Shown here: piece by piece, positions 25,171-31,661 of the stretch
How positions within the stretch are numbered: the stretch's first letter is position 1
Layout: the number at the start of each line of letters is the position of its first letter
Assembly: GCA_035686305.1 (NCBI GenBank)
Contig: DASRZP010000074.1
Location: 1 to 35,720, forward strand
DNA from: Thermodesulfovibrionales bacterium
Lineage (GTDB): Bacteria > Nitrospirota > Thermodesulfovibrionia > Thermodesulfovibrionales > UBA9159
Length of the DNA: 35,720 nucleotides
Direction of reading: 5' to 3'
The notes under the pieces: generated by a model
Told to the model about the DNA's origin: nothing
The model's input: only the letters and a program-made list of their open reading frames with translations
The model's database searches: none
Position numbers and translations under genes: made by a program

Positions 25171-26339
25171 GCACTCTCTATGAAGAGCAGGGCCGGATCT
25201 TCAAGATAGGCGATCACCTTCGAGAGAAACACCGAGGCGTCAACGCCGTCGGTGACCCGGTGATCAAAGGTCAAGGAGAGGGGAAGGATCTTTCTGATTA
25301 CGATCTGGCCTTTCTTCACCCAGGGCTTTTCAGAGATCTTGCCTGTTCCGAGGATAGCGACGTCAGGATAGTTGATGATGGGCGTTGCAAAGGTGCAGCC
25401 GAAATGCCCGTAGTTTGTGATGGTGAAGGTGCCTCCCTTCATCTCTTCAGCCTTTATCTTCCGCTCTCGTGCCTTCTGGCTCAGGTCCTGGATCTCGAGG
25501 GCAAGCTCACGGATCGTCTTCTTCACAACGTCCCTGATAACAGGCACCGTGAGACCCTCGGGCGTATCAACGGCAACGCCGATGCTGTAATATCTCTTGA
25601 TGATCAATTCCTCCCGCTCTTCATTTACCGAGGCGTTGAGCAGGGGGTGTTCTGCGAGGGCATGATAGACAGCCTTTATGAAGAAGGGCATGAACGTGAG
25701 ATGGACACCCCTTTCGAGGAGTGCCTTCTTCTCCCGCTCCCTGAGATCCCAGAGTTCTGTGATGTCCGCCTCATCCATGCCCGTAACAAAGGCGGTTGTC
25801 CTTTGGGACAGGATGAGGTTCTTGGCGATCGTTCTTCTCAATCCCCTCAAAGGGACCCTCTCCGCAGCTCCGTACTGGTCTTCGGGGGCCTGCTCTTTCT
25901 GGGAGGCCTTCATGACATCTTCCTGCGTAACGCTCCCATTGGGACCAGATCCTTTTATGCCTTCCAGCGGCACTCCGAGTTCCCTGGCAAGGGCCCGCAC
26001 CGCCGGAGTCGCGAGGATCTCCTCCTCCTCGGGCAAGACACCGACAACGGAAACGGACTTCGGTCTCTCTTCGACCTTCGGCTTCGCTTCAATCGTTTCA
26101 CCCTCTTCTGCGATGGTCATCAAGACCTCTCCCACCTTTGCGATCTCGCCTTCCTCCTTTGCTATCCTCACCACCGTCCCTTTTTTTGGGGAAGGCACTT
26201 CCACGACTGCCTTGTCGGTCTCGATCTCAAGGACAGTCTGGTGTTCTTCGATAACGTCGCCTTCCTTCACAACCCATTTCCGTATCTCCCCTTCAGTCGT
26301 TCCTTCGCCTAAATCAGGCAACACAAAATTGTAAGGCAT
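25167..26339 (-). CDS. 2-oxoacid dehydrogenase complex E2 (dihydrolipoyl acyltransferase)
   Basis: E2 moves the acyl group from lipoamide to CoA. The 390 residues contain a lipoyl domain with Lys43 in EIETDKAVVEV, a peripheral subunit-binding domain (about 109-145: ATPAVRALARELGVPLEGI) and a catalytic domain ending with LTFDHRVTDGVD (His360, Asp364). Only one lipoyl domain is present. GGAGGTGTC lies upstream of the ATG. E1 and E3 are not in the window. It is the first gene of the long minus-strand series, divergent from tsaB, and is coupled to an ADP-forming acyl-CoA synthetase subunit. The specific 2-oxoacid cannot be assigned. Confidence 0.92.
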   Translation of the reverse strand: MPYNFVLPDLGEGTTEGEIRKWVVKEGDVIEEHQTVLEIETDKAVVEVPSPKKGTVVRIAKEEGEIAKVGEVLMTIAEEGETIEAKPKVEERPKSVSVVGVLPEEEEILATPAVRALARELGVPLEGIKGSGPNGSVTQEDVMKASQKEQAPEDQYGAAERVPLRGLRRTIAKNLILSQRTTAFVTGMDEADITELWDLREREKKALLERGVHLTFMPFFIKAVYHALAEHPLLNASVNEEREELIIKRYYSIGVAVDTPEGLTVPVIRDVVKKTIRELALEIQDLSQKARERKIKAEEMKGGTFTITNYGHFGCTFATPIINYPDVAILGTGKISEKPWVKKGQIVIRKILPLSLTFDHRVTDGVDASVFLSKVIAYLEDPALLFIESA

Positions 26340-26548
26340 GACACCTCCTTGCCTCTCGATGATCGTTCACGCACCCTTGGATCGTACCGGAGACCCTCTT
26401 TGCAAAGGGGATCGAGGGTACTAAACGGTCAGCGCCCCGCCGCGCAGATCGTTTTCAGTAAAACTATACACCAAACGGGGTGCTTAGGCAAGACAGGGGG
26501 TTGATCGAGCCCTTGAAAAACACGCTGCAATATATTAGGCTTTTCAGC

Positions 26549-27241
26549 ATGAGAACACTTGGCGTCGAGACATCCACGATGCTTGGCGGTATAGCCATCA
26601 TGGATGACGAAAAAGGCCTCATAGCAGAGATCAGGTTGAACATCAAGACGACCCACTCCGAAAGACTCATGACGGGAATAAACCTGGTGCTCCGGCAGGC
26701 TGGCATGAAGATAGCGGACATTGACGCCTTTGGAATAGCGACGGGACCAGGGTCCTTTACAGGGTTGAGAATCGGATTAAGCACGGTCAAGGGCTTTTCC
26801 TACGCCACTGGCAAACCGGTAATATCGATACCAACCCTTGAGGCCTTTGCCTGGAATTTCCCATACACGAAACATCCTGTCTGTGTCATGCTCGATGCGC
26901 GTAAGGGCGAAGTATACGCCGCAGTCTTCTTGTGGAAGGACAGGGACTTCGAAAGGGTCATGGAAGCGAGGTCAATAAAGGTCGATGAACTTGCAGATAT
27001 CCTGAAAGGACCGGTCGTCTTTGCAGGCGAAGGCGCTGTCATCTACAGGGAAAGTCTCGAAGGACTTGCTCATGCGCAGCCTATCTTTGCACCTCCACAA
27101 TGGTCGGTTCCGTCTCCTTCAAACATAGCGTACCTTGCAATGAAGAAGGCTCAGAAAAGGGAATTTTCAGATCCCCTTGGTCTCACTCCCCTTTACGTGA
27201 GAAAATCGGAGGCCGAGGTAAAGCTCCAGGGAGGGTCGTGA
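26549..27241 (+). CDS. tsaB: tRNA threonylcarbamoyladenosine biosynthesis protein TsaB
   Basis: TsaB is the ASKHA-fold partner of TsaD in making t6A37 of ANN-decoding tRNAs. It shows MRTLGVETST at the start, the conserved IATGPGSFTGLRIGLS motif and VMLDARKGEVYAA. Length is 230 residues from ATG 26549; in-frame sequence upstream to 26480 does not resemble the family. The gene overlaps rimI in GTGA, and the tsaB-rimI order is common in bacteria. Confidence 0.93.
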   Translation: MRTLGVETSTMLGGIAIMDDEKGLIAEIRLNIKTTHSERLMTGINLVLRQAGMKIADIDAFGIATGPGSFTGLRIGLSTVKGFSYATGKPVISIPTLEAFAWNFPYTKHPVCVMLDARKGEVYAAVFLWKDRDFERVMEARSIKVDELADILKGPVVFAGEGAVIYRESLEGLAHAQPIFAPPQWSVPSPSNIAYLAMKKAQKREFSDPLGLTPLYVRKSEAEVKLQGGS

Positions 27242-27705
27242 AAAAAATCCTTATCAGGGATATGCGCGAAGGCGACATTCCCCATGTGGTACAGATAGAA
27301 CGGCTTTCCTTCCCAACGCCCTGGTCTGAAACGTCTTTCCTTAATGAGATCTATAAACTCCGTTCCCTGGCAAGAGTCGCTATTTTTGATGAGGTGATTG
27401 CTGGGTATCTCTGCGCCGAGCAGGTACTCGATGAAGGTCATATCCTTAACCTGGCGGTCCATCCCGATTTCAGGGGGATGGGCGTTGCGAAGGTCCTGGT
27501 GAAACAGGTGATGGAGGAGATGAGGCAGAATGGATGCAGAGTCCTCTATCTCGAGGTCCGGTCTTCGAACGCTATCGCAAAGAGACTCTACGAAAGGTTC
27601 GGTTTCAGAGTCATAGGAACGAGGAAGCGGTATTATGTTACCCCCGAGGAGGACGCCATTATTATGGCAGGCGAAATCCCATGCCCTCCTGCAGATCAGT
27701 TTTAA
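27238..27705 (+). CDS. rimI: ribosomal-protein-alanine N-acetyltransferase RimI family (GNAT)
   Basis: A GNAT acetyltransferase of 156 residues. It has REGDIPHVVQIERLSFPTPW near the start, the acetyl-CoA loop HPDFRGMGVAKVL, then LEVRSSNAIAKRLYERFGF and a final EEDAIIM. This is the RimI pattern (N-terminal acetylation of S18). The start is GTG 27238 in overlap with the tsaB stop, with GGGAGGG upstream; the longer open frame inside tsaB is not used. Confidence 0.9.
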   Translation: MKKILIRDMREGDIPHVVQIERLSFPTPWSETSFLNEIYKLRSLARVAIFDEVIAGYLCAEQVLDEGHILNLAVHPDFRGMGVAKVLVKQVMEEMRQNGCRVLYLEVRSSNAIAKRLYERFGFRVIGTRKRYYVTPEEDAIIMAGEIPCPPADQF

Positions 27706-27728
27706 AATAGTTGTAAAATAAGCAAATA

Positions 27729-27753
27729 ATACTTGACAGTTTTGGTAAAGTAT
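27729..27753 (+). promoter_or_regulatory. type 1-like IscR operator over the iscR promoter
   Basis: The 25-bp sequence has half-sites ATACTTGAC and GTAAAGTAT around AGTTTTG. Against the E. coli type 1 IscR consensus (half-sites ATASYYGAC and GTCRRSTAT, centre TRWWWYA) I count 22 of 25 matches. It contains the -35 hexamer TTGACA, so binding should repress. This predicts feedback control of iscR by its own [2Fe-2S] form. Confidence 0.75.
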
Positions 27754-27761
27754 TTTATATT
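27733..27761 (+). promoter_or_regulatory. strong sigma70 promoter of the isc operon, probably leaderless
   Basis: TTGACA (27733-27738) and TATATT (27756-27761) are 17 bases apart. The expected transcription start (6-8 bases after the -10) coincides with the iscR ATG at 27768, and no ribosome site precedes that ATG. Confidence 0.8.
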
Positions 27762-27767
27762 TCTATC

Positions 27768-28220
27768 ATGCTTAGGTTGTCAACAAGGGGACAGTACGGG
27801 GTCAGGGCCATGTTTGAGATATCCCGGGGTTATCCGGACGATCCTGTCACGATAAGGGAGATTTCAGAAAGGCAGGATGTTTCCGTGCCCTACCTTGAAC
27901 AGATACTGAACAAACTCAGAAGGGCCGGAATCATCAGGAGCGTGAAAGGGCCGGGAGGAGGATATCTCCTCGCAAGAAGGCCGAGGGAGATCACGATAGC
28001 CTCGATACTCAAGGAACTCGAAGGGCCTGTTGCCATAACCTCCTGCCTTGACCCGGAAGAAGGCTGTTCACGCATAGAAGGCTGTGTAACCCATCTCCTC
28101 TGGAAGTCGCTTGGTGCGAAGATCGAGGCCTTTCTCGAGACGATCACGCTCCATGACCTTCTTGCAAGAGAGCCTCTTCTGAAGTTTTCTCACGTCCATG
28201 AGGAGATCGATACGGCGTGA
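27768..28220 (+). CDS. iscR: IscR, Rrf2-family [2Fe-2S] transcriptional regulator
   Basis: IscR senses Fe-S status and represses isc genes when it carries a [2Fe-2S] cluster. The N-terminal winged helix reads MLRLSTRGQYGVRAMFEI with the Rrf2 recognition region VPYLEQILNKLRRAG and a GPGGGYLLAR wing. Cluster ligands are C93, C100, C106 and H109 (E. coli C92, C98, C104, H107), with one extra residue between the first two Cys. The protein has 150 residues. It heads the operon with the TusA-like, IscS-like and IscU genes, and its own operator overlaps the promoter. Confidence 0.93.
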   Translation: MLRLSTRGQYGVRAMFEISRGYPDDPVTIREISERQDVSVPYLEQILNKLRRAGIIRSVKGPGGGYLLARRPREITIASILKELEGPVAITSCLDPEEGCSRIEGCVTHLLWKSLGAKIEAFLETITLHDLLAREPLLKFSHVHEEIDTA

Positions 28221-28471
28221 CCCTCAAATTTGTTGAGAATATAAAGCCTGATGTTACGGCGGATATCGTGTATATGATGTGTCCCATGCATCTTCTCAAG
28301 CTCGATGAGCAGGTGAAGCAACTCGACAAGGGACAGATACTCGAGATCCTCACAGACTATGACGGCGCTTTGGAGGACATACCGGGCTGGTGCGAAAGGA
28401 CGGGGAACGAATTCCTCGGCATCGAGGAGACCGAGGATTACTATAAATTCTATATCAAGAAAGCGAGGTAA
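28217..28471 (+). CDS. TusA-like sulfur carrier protein with CPxH motif
   Basis: TusA-fold proteins carry persulfide sulfur on a Cys in CPxP. The 84 residues show MMCPMHLLKLDEQV (Cys22, with His where the second Pro is usual), then ILEILTDYDGALEDIPGWCERTGNEFL, the normal TusA second half with its GW-C region. The start is GTG 28217 in a GTGA overlap with iscR. Lying between iscR and an IscS-like protein without PLP lysine, it is a candidate sulfur source or relay for IscU, which is an inference. Confidence 0.83.
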   Translation: MTLKFVENIKPDVTADIVYMMCPMHLLKLDEQVKQLDKGQILEILTDYDGALEDIPGWCERTGNEFLGIEETEDYYKFYIKKAR

Positions 28472-28473
28472 CT

Positions 28474-29691
28474 ATGAGGAAATGTTATTTCGACCATGTT
28501 GCGACAAATCCGCTCCATCCTCAGGTCTTCGAGGCGATGATGCCCTACTTCAACGAGGAATTCGGCAATCCCCTCAGTGTGTATGAGGCGGGGATGAAGG
28601 CCCGGAGTGCGATAGAGCATGCCCGCGGCCAGGTTGCATCCCTCATAAACTCCAAGCCCGCAGAGATCATCTTCACAGCCAGCGGGGCCGAATCGAATAA
28701 TTTTGCGCTCAGAGGTATTGCTCTCGCCCGTCAAAATGAGGGCAAGCACGTCATCGTTTCAAGGATGGAACACCATTCTGTCCTCAACTCTGCGCGGTTT
28801 CTCGAGAAGGCAGGTTTCACCGTCACCTATCTCCCCGTCGACAAATACGGCGTTGTCGACCCGGATACGGTAAAAAAGGCGATTACCAAAGAGACCGTCC
28901 TCCTATCGGTCATTCATGGAAGCAGCGAGGTCGGGACGATAGAGCCCATACGAGAGATCTCAAGAATAGCAAAGGAACGGGGTGTGGTATTCCATACCGA
29001 TGCCGTTGCATCTGCCGGCAATGTCCCTCTGGATGTCAAGGAACTCGGCGCAGATCTTGTGAGTATGGCTGCGCATCAGTTTTACGGACCGAAAGGAGCA
29101 GCGGCATTGTTCGTAAGAGAGGGATTGAGGATCGTCCCCTTGATCTATGGAGGCATACAGGAGGGCGGCAGAAGGGCCGGCACGGAAAATGTCCCTGCCA
29201 TCGTCGGGATGGGAAAGGCTGCCGAGCTGGCAAAGACAGAGATGAATGCCAGGATCGGGCATGTGAAAGGATTGAAAGACAGGCTCATCAGCGGGGCACT
29301 GAGCGTTGAGAATGTCTATCTCACAGGACATCCGACTGACAGACTCCCCGGGCATGCCAGCTTCACCGTGGAGTATATCGAGGGAGAATCGATGCTGCTC
29401 CTGCTCGCGGCAAAGGGGATCTCCTCAGCGAGCGGGTCTGCCTGCTCGTCGAAGGCACTGAAGGCGTCTCCTGTTTTACTCTCGATGGGAGTGCCCTCAA
29501 GCCTTGCGCAGGGGTCCATTGTCTTCACCCTGGGCAGAGGGAATTCGATGGAGGATATCGATTATTTCCTTACTGAATTTCCTCCGATCATAAAGAGACT
29601 GCGGGAGATATCTCCCTTTGCGAAAGGATGGGATGAAAAAGCTGAAGGTCAAACCTGTTACACAACGCCTTCTGATTCCCAGGAGCAATAA
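28474..29691 (+). CDS. IscS/NifS-like protein lacking the PLP-binding lysine
   Basis: The fold is that of class V cysteine desulfurases (405 residues; FGNPLSVYEAG, GGIQEGGRRAGTEN). The mobile-loop catalytic Cys is C324 in SGSACSSKA. By alignment to E. coli IscS, H104, D180 and H205 are kept (H100, D176, H201), but Lys206 is Gln202 in AAHQFYGPKG. Thr76, Asn155, Gln183 and Ser203 are also changed to A72, S151, A179 and A199. Canonical PLP chemistry therefore seems unlikely. Archaeoglobus fulgidus IscS, which has Asp at the lysine position, was reported to lack PLP and act with IscU in cluster assembly. A similar scaffold role is inferred. The start ATG 28474 follows the TusA-like gene by two bases. 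Confidence 0.88.
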   Translation: MRKCYFDHVATNPLHPQVFEAMMPYFNEEFGNPLSVYEAGMKARSAIEHARGQVASLINSKPAEIIFTASGAESNNFALRGIALARQNEGKHVIVSRMEHHSVLNSARFLEKAGFTVTYLPVDKYGVVDPDTVKKAITKETVLLSVIHGSSEVGTIEPIREISRIAKERGVVFHTDAVASAGNVPLDVKELGADLVSMAAHQFYGPKGAAALFVREGLRIVPLIYGGIQEGGRRAGTENVPAIVGMGKAAELAKTEMNARIGHVKGLKDRLISGALSVENVYLTGHPTDRLPGHASFTVEYIEGESMLLLLAAKGISSASGSACSSKALKASPVLLSMGVPSSLAQGSIVFTLGRGNSMEDIDYFLTEFPPIIKRLREISPFAKGWDEKAEGQTCYTTPSDSQEQ

Positions 29692-29732
29692 TACTTTCAA
29701 GGCCGACAAATGGACACTGAGGAGGAACATCT

Positions 29733-30104
29733 ATGTATAGCGAAAAAGTCATGGACCACTTCACAAACCCGAGGAACGTAGGGGAGATACCGGACGCCGA
29801 CGGAGTAGGCACGGAAGGGAACCCTACCTGCGGCGACGTCATGAAGATATCGATCAAAGTAGAAAATGGTAAGATCACCGATTGTAAATTCAAGACCTTT
29901 GGTTGCGGCGCTGCCATAGCCGTCAGCAGCATGGTAACAGAGATGGTAAAGGGCAAGACCATCGAAGAGGCTTTGGGGATAACAAAGGAATCAGTGGCAA
30001 AAGAGCTTGACGGACTCCCCCCCCAGAAGATGCACTGTTCAAACCTCGGTGCCGATGCGCTGAAGAAGGCTATTGAGGACTATAGGATGAAACATCCGGC
30101 GTAG
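29733..30104 (+). CDS. iscU: Fe-S cluster scaffold IscU/NifU N-terminal type
   Basis: IscU is the scaffold on which [2Fe-2S] clusters form. Ligands are C33 and D35 in NPTCGDVM, C58 in FGCGAAIA and C102 in MHCSNLGADAL; the HscA-recognition loop reads LPPQK (95-99). The length of 123 corresponds to the stand-alone IscU. GAGGAGG precedes ATG 29733. It closes the iscR operon. No hscA, hscB, iscA or fdx follows; tRNA-Ser is next. Confidence 0.95.
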   Translation: MYSEKVMDHFTNPRNVGEIPDADGVGTEGNPTCGDVMKISIKVENGKITDCKFKTFGCGAAIAVSSMVTEMVKGKTIEEALGITKESVAKELDGLPPQKMHCSNLGADALKKAIEDYRMKHPA

Positions 30105-30141
30105 TAGAACGTTGCATAAGGGAAAGCAGCCACGCCTCACA

Positions 30142-30171
30142 TTTACAAATCGGGATTCGAGCTGTTAATAT
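30142..30171 (+). promoter_or_regulatory. promoter of tRNA-Ser(GCT)
   Basis: TTTACA (30142-30147), 18-base spacer, TAATAT (30166-30171). Predicted start near 30178, six bases before the mature tRNA 5' end. Confidence 0.55.
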
Positions 30172-30183
30172 ACCCTGTTTTGT

Positions 30184-30276
30184 GGAGAGGTGGCCGAGCT
30201 GGTCGAAGGCAGCCGCCTGCTAAGCGGTTGTGGGGGTAACACCTCACCCAGGGTTCGAATCCCTGCCTCTCCGCCA
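30184..30276 (+). tRNA. tRNA-Ser(GCT)
   Basis: The acceptor GGAGAGG pairs with CCTCTCC. The D-arm starts TGGCCGAG, the anticodon loop is CTGCTAA (anticodon GCT, reading AGC/AGU), and there is a long type II variable arm and the T-loop GGTTCGAATCC. Discriminator G and an encoded CCA (30274-30276) follow. Confidence 0.97.
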
Positions 30277-30359
30277 TCGACGGAAGCGGCAAGCACCGGG
30301 TCAGGGCTTTGACTCTGAGCTCACAAAATGCATACAAATACATGAGGAGGTCTCTCGAA

Positions 30360-30887
30360 ATGAGAAGGTTCTTGACGATCGGCCTAGGAGTTGTGCTCGT
30401 TTTCTCTTTCGGTCTCGGAGGTTGCAAAAAGAAGGAGGAACAACCCGTCCCGAAGGCTCCTCAGATGACGCCTGGAGGACAGATGCCACCGCCCGGCCAT
30501 GGCGAAGGTATGGGGATACAAAAAACTGAACTGAAGACAGTCGTGCCAGACAGCGTCAAGGGAAAATGGTCTGCGGTAAAGATCATGGTGGAAGACAAGA
30601 CGAGCAAGAAGACGGAGGAGTATACGATCAATCTCAACAGCGAGTTTAAGATTCCCAACTCTGACCTGAAACTTGCAGTGGGAGATTTTCTGCCGGACTT
30701 TAAGATGGACGCTGGAATGATTACTTCGACTTCCAATATGCCGAACAACCCGGCGGTGGGGATAAAGGTTTTTGAAGGCGATAAGGAGGTATTCAAAGGC
30801 TGGCTCTATTCGAAGTTCCCGACAATCCACCCCTTTGAACATCCGAAATTCGGACTTGCCCTCAAAGAAGGAGTGAAAAAAGGATAA
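30360..30887 (+). CDS. lipoprotein, DUF2155-like
   Basis: A signal sequence with a lipobox ending FGLGGC (Cys about residue 22) marks an exported lipoprotein. A Lys/Glu-rich and then Pro/Gly/Met-rich linker follows. The C-terminal domain contains FKIPNSDLKLAVGDFLPDF and VFKGWLYSKFPTIHPFEHP, which I take as a DUF2155-type domain from memory. Function is unknown. ATG 30360 is chosen because AGGAGG lies 10 bases upstream; in-frame ATGs at 30342 and 30309 would add a non-signal extension. The protein has 175 residues and lies between two tRNA genes. Confidence 0.78.
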   Translation: MRRFLTIGLGVVLVFSFGLGGCKKKEEQPVPKAPQMTPGGQMPPPGHGEGMGIQKTELKTVVPDSVKGKWSAVKIMVEDKTSKKTEEYTINLNSEFKIPNSDLKLAVGDFLPDFKMDAGMITSTSNMPNNPAVGIKVFEGDKEVFKGWLYSKFPTIHPFEHPKFGLALKEGVKKG

Positions 30888-30894
30888 AGGGGCA

Positions 30895-30971
30895 GCGCCC
30901 TTAGCTCAGCTGGATAGAGCGTCGGACTACGAATCCGCAGGTCGGGGGTTCGAATCCCTCAGGGCGCGCCA
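30895..30971 (+). tRNA. tRNA-Arg(ACG)
   Basis: Acceptor GCGCCCT pairs with AGGGCGC. The D-arm has AGCTCAGC, the anticodon stem-loop is CGGACTACGAATCCG with anticodon ACG, and the T-arm is GGGTTCGAATCC. CCA is encoded. This tRNA needs A34-to-inosine editing by TadA, whose gene starts 57 bases downstream. Confidence 0.97.
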
Positions 30972-31027
30972 CTCATCAAGGCAGACCTATTAGCAGCGGG
31001 TCATTCAGAGAGAGGGATGTATATTTT

Positions 31028-31459
31028 ATGGGGCTGGCCCTTGAAGAGGCCGGCCTCGCTTTTTCTGAAGGGGAAGTGCCTGTCGGCGCTGTGCTGGTAA
31101 GTAACGAGGGCATTATTATTTCCAGGGCACGCAACAAGAGGGAATCACTCCAGGACCCTACTGCCCACGCTGAAGTCATGGCATTGAGGGAAGGTGCATG
31201 CAAAGCCAACAGCTGGCGTTTAGCCGGAGCCACCCTATATGTGACCAAGGAGCCCTGTATCATGTGTGCAGGCGCGATGATAAACTCGAGGCTTGGCAGG
31301 CTCGTTTACGGCTGCAGGGACTCGAAGGGCGGAGCCGTCGGCAGTCTTTACAATTTGCTGGAAGACAAGAGACTGAACCATCAGGTCGAGGTTCTCTCAG
31401 GCGTTTTTGAAGAAGAATGCGCTTCTCTATTGAAGGAGTTTTTTGAAGAGCGGAGGTAA
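31028..31459 (+). CDS. tadA: tRNA-specific adenosine deaminase TadA
   Basis: TadA converts A34 to inosine in tRNA-Arg(ACG). Zinc and catalytic motifs are HAE (H47, E49) and PCIMC (C77, C80); VPVGAVLV and the C-terminal helix are as expected. The first ATG gives 143 residues, but the upstream frame reads RDVYFM directly before GLALEEA, which matches the usual N-terminus of the family, and no ATG, GTG or TTG lies there. An ATT at 30989 is the only near-cognate start. So either the protein is slightly short or an unusual start is used. Confidence 0.93.
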   Translation: MGLALEEAGLAFSEGEVPVGAVLVSNEGIIISRARNKRESLQDPTAHAEVMALREGACKANSWRLAGATLYVTKEPCIMCAGAMINSRLGRLVYGCRDSKGGAVGSLYNLLEDKRLNHQVEVLSGVFEEECASLLKEFFEERR

Positions 31460-31537
31460 AGGATCTTTCCGTTCCTGTTTCTTAATGAGGGCCCTTTGTT
31501 TTAAACTAAAAGCGCCCTTTGTTCACTCTTGTTCCAT

Positions 31538-31627
<90 letters not shown>

Positions 31628-31661
31628 GTTTTCAATGAGTTAGCTCGTAAAACAAGAGTCA

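Noticed and set aside
26501-26536. TTGAAA and TATATT upstream of tsaB as a promoter
   Set aside because: The spacer is only 12 bases, too short for sigma70.
27100-27237. N-terminal extension of rimI inside tsaB
   Set aside because: It is the out-of-frame translation of tsaB. The GTG at 27238 has a strong ribosome site and matches the family start.
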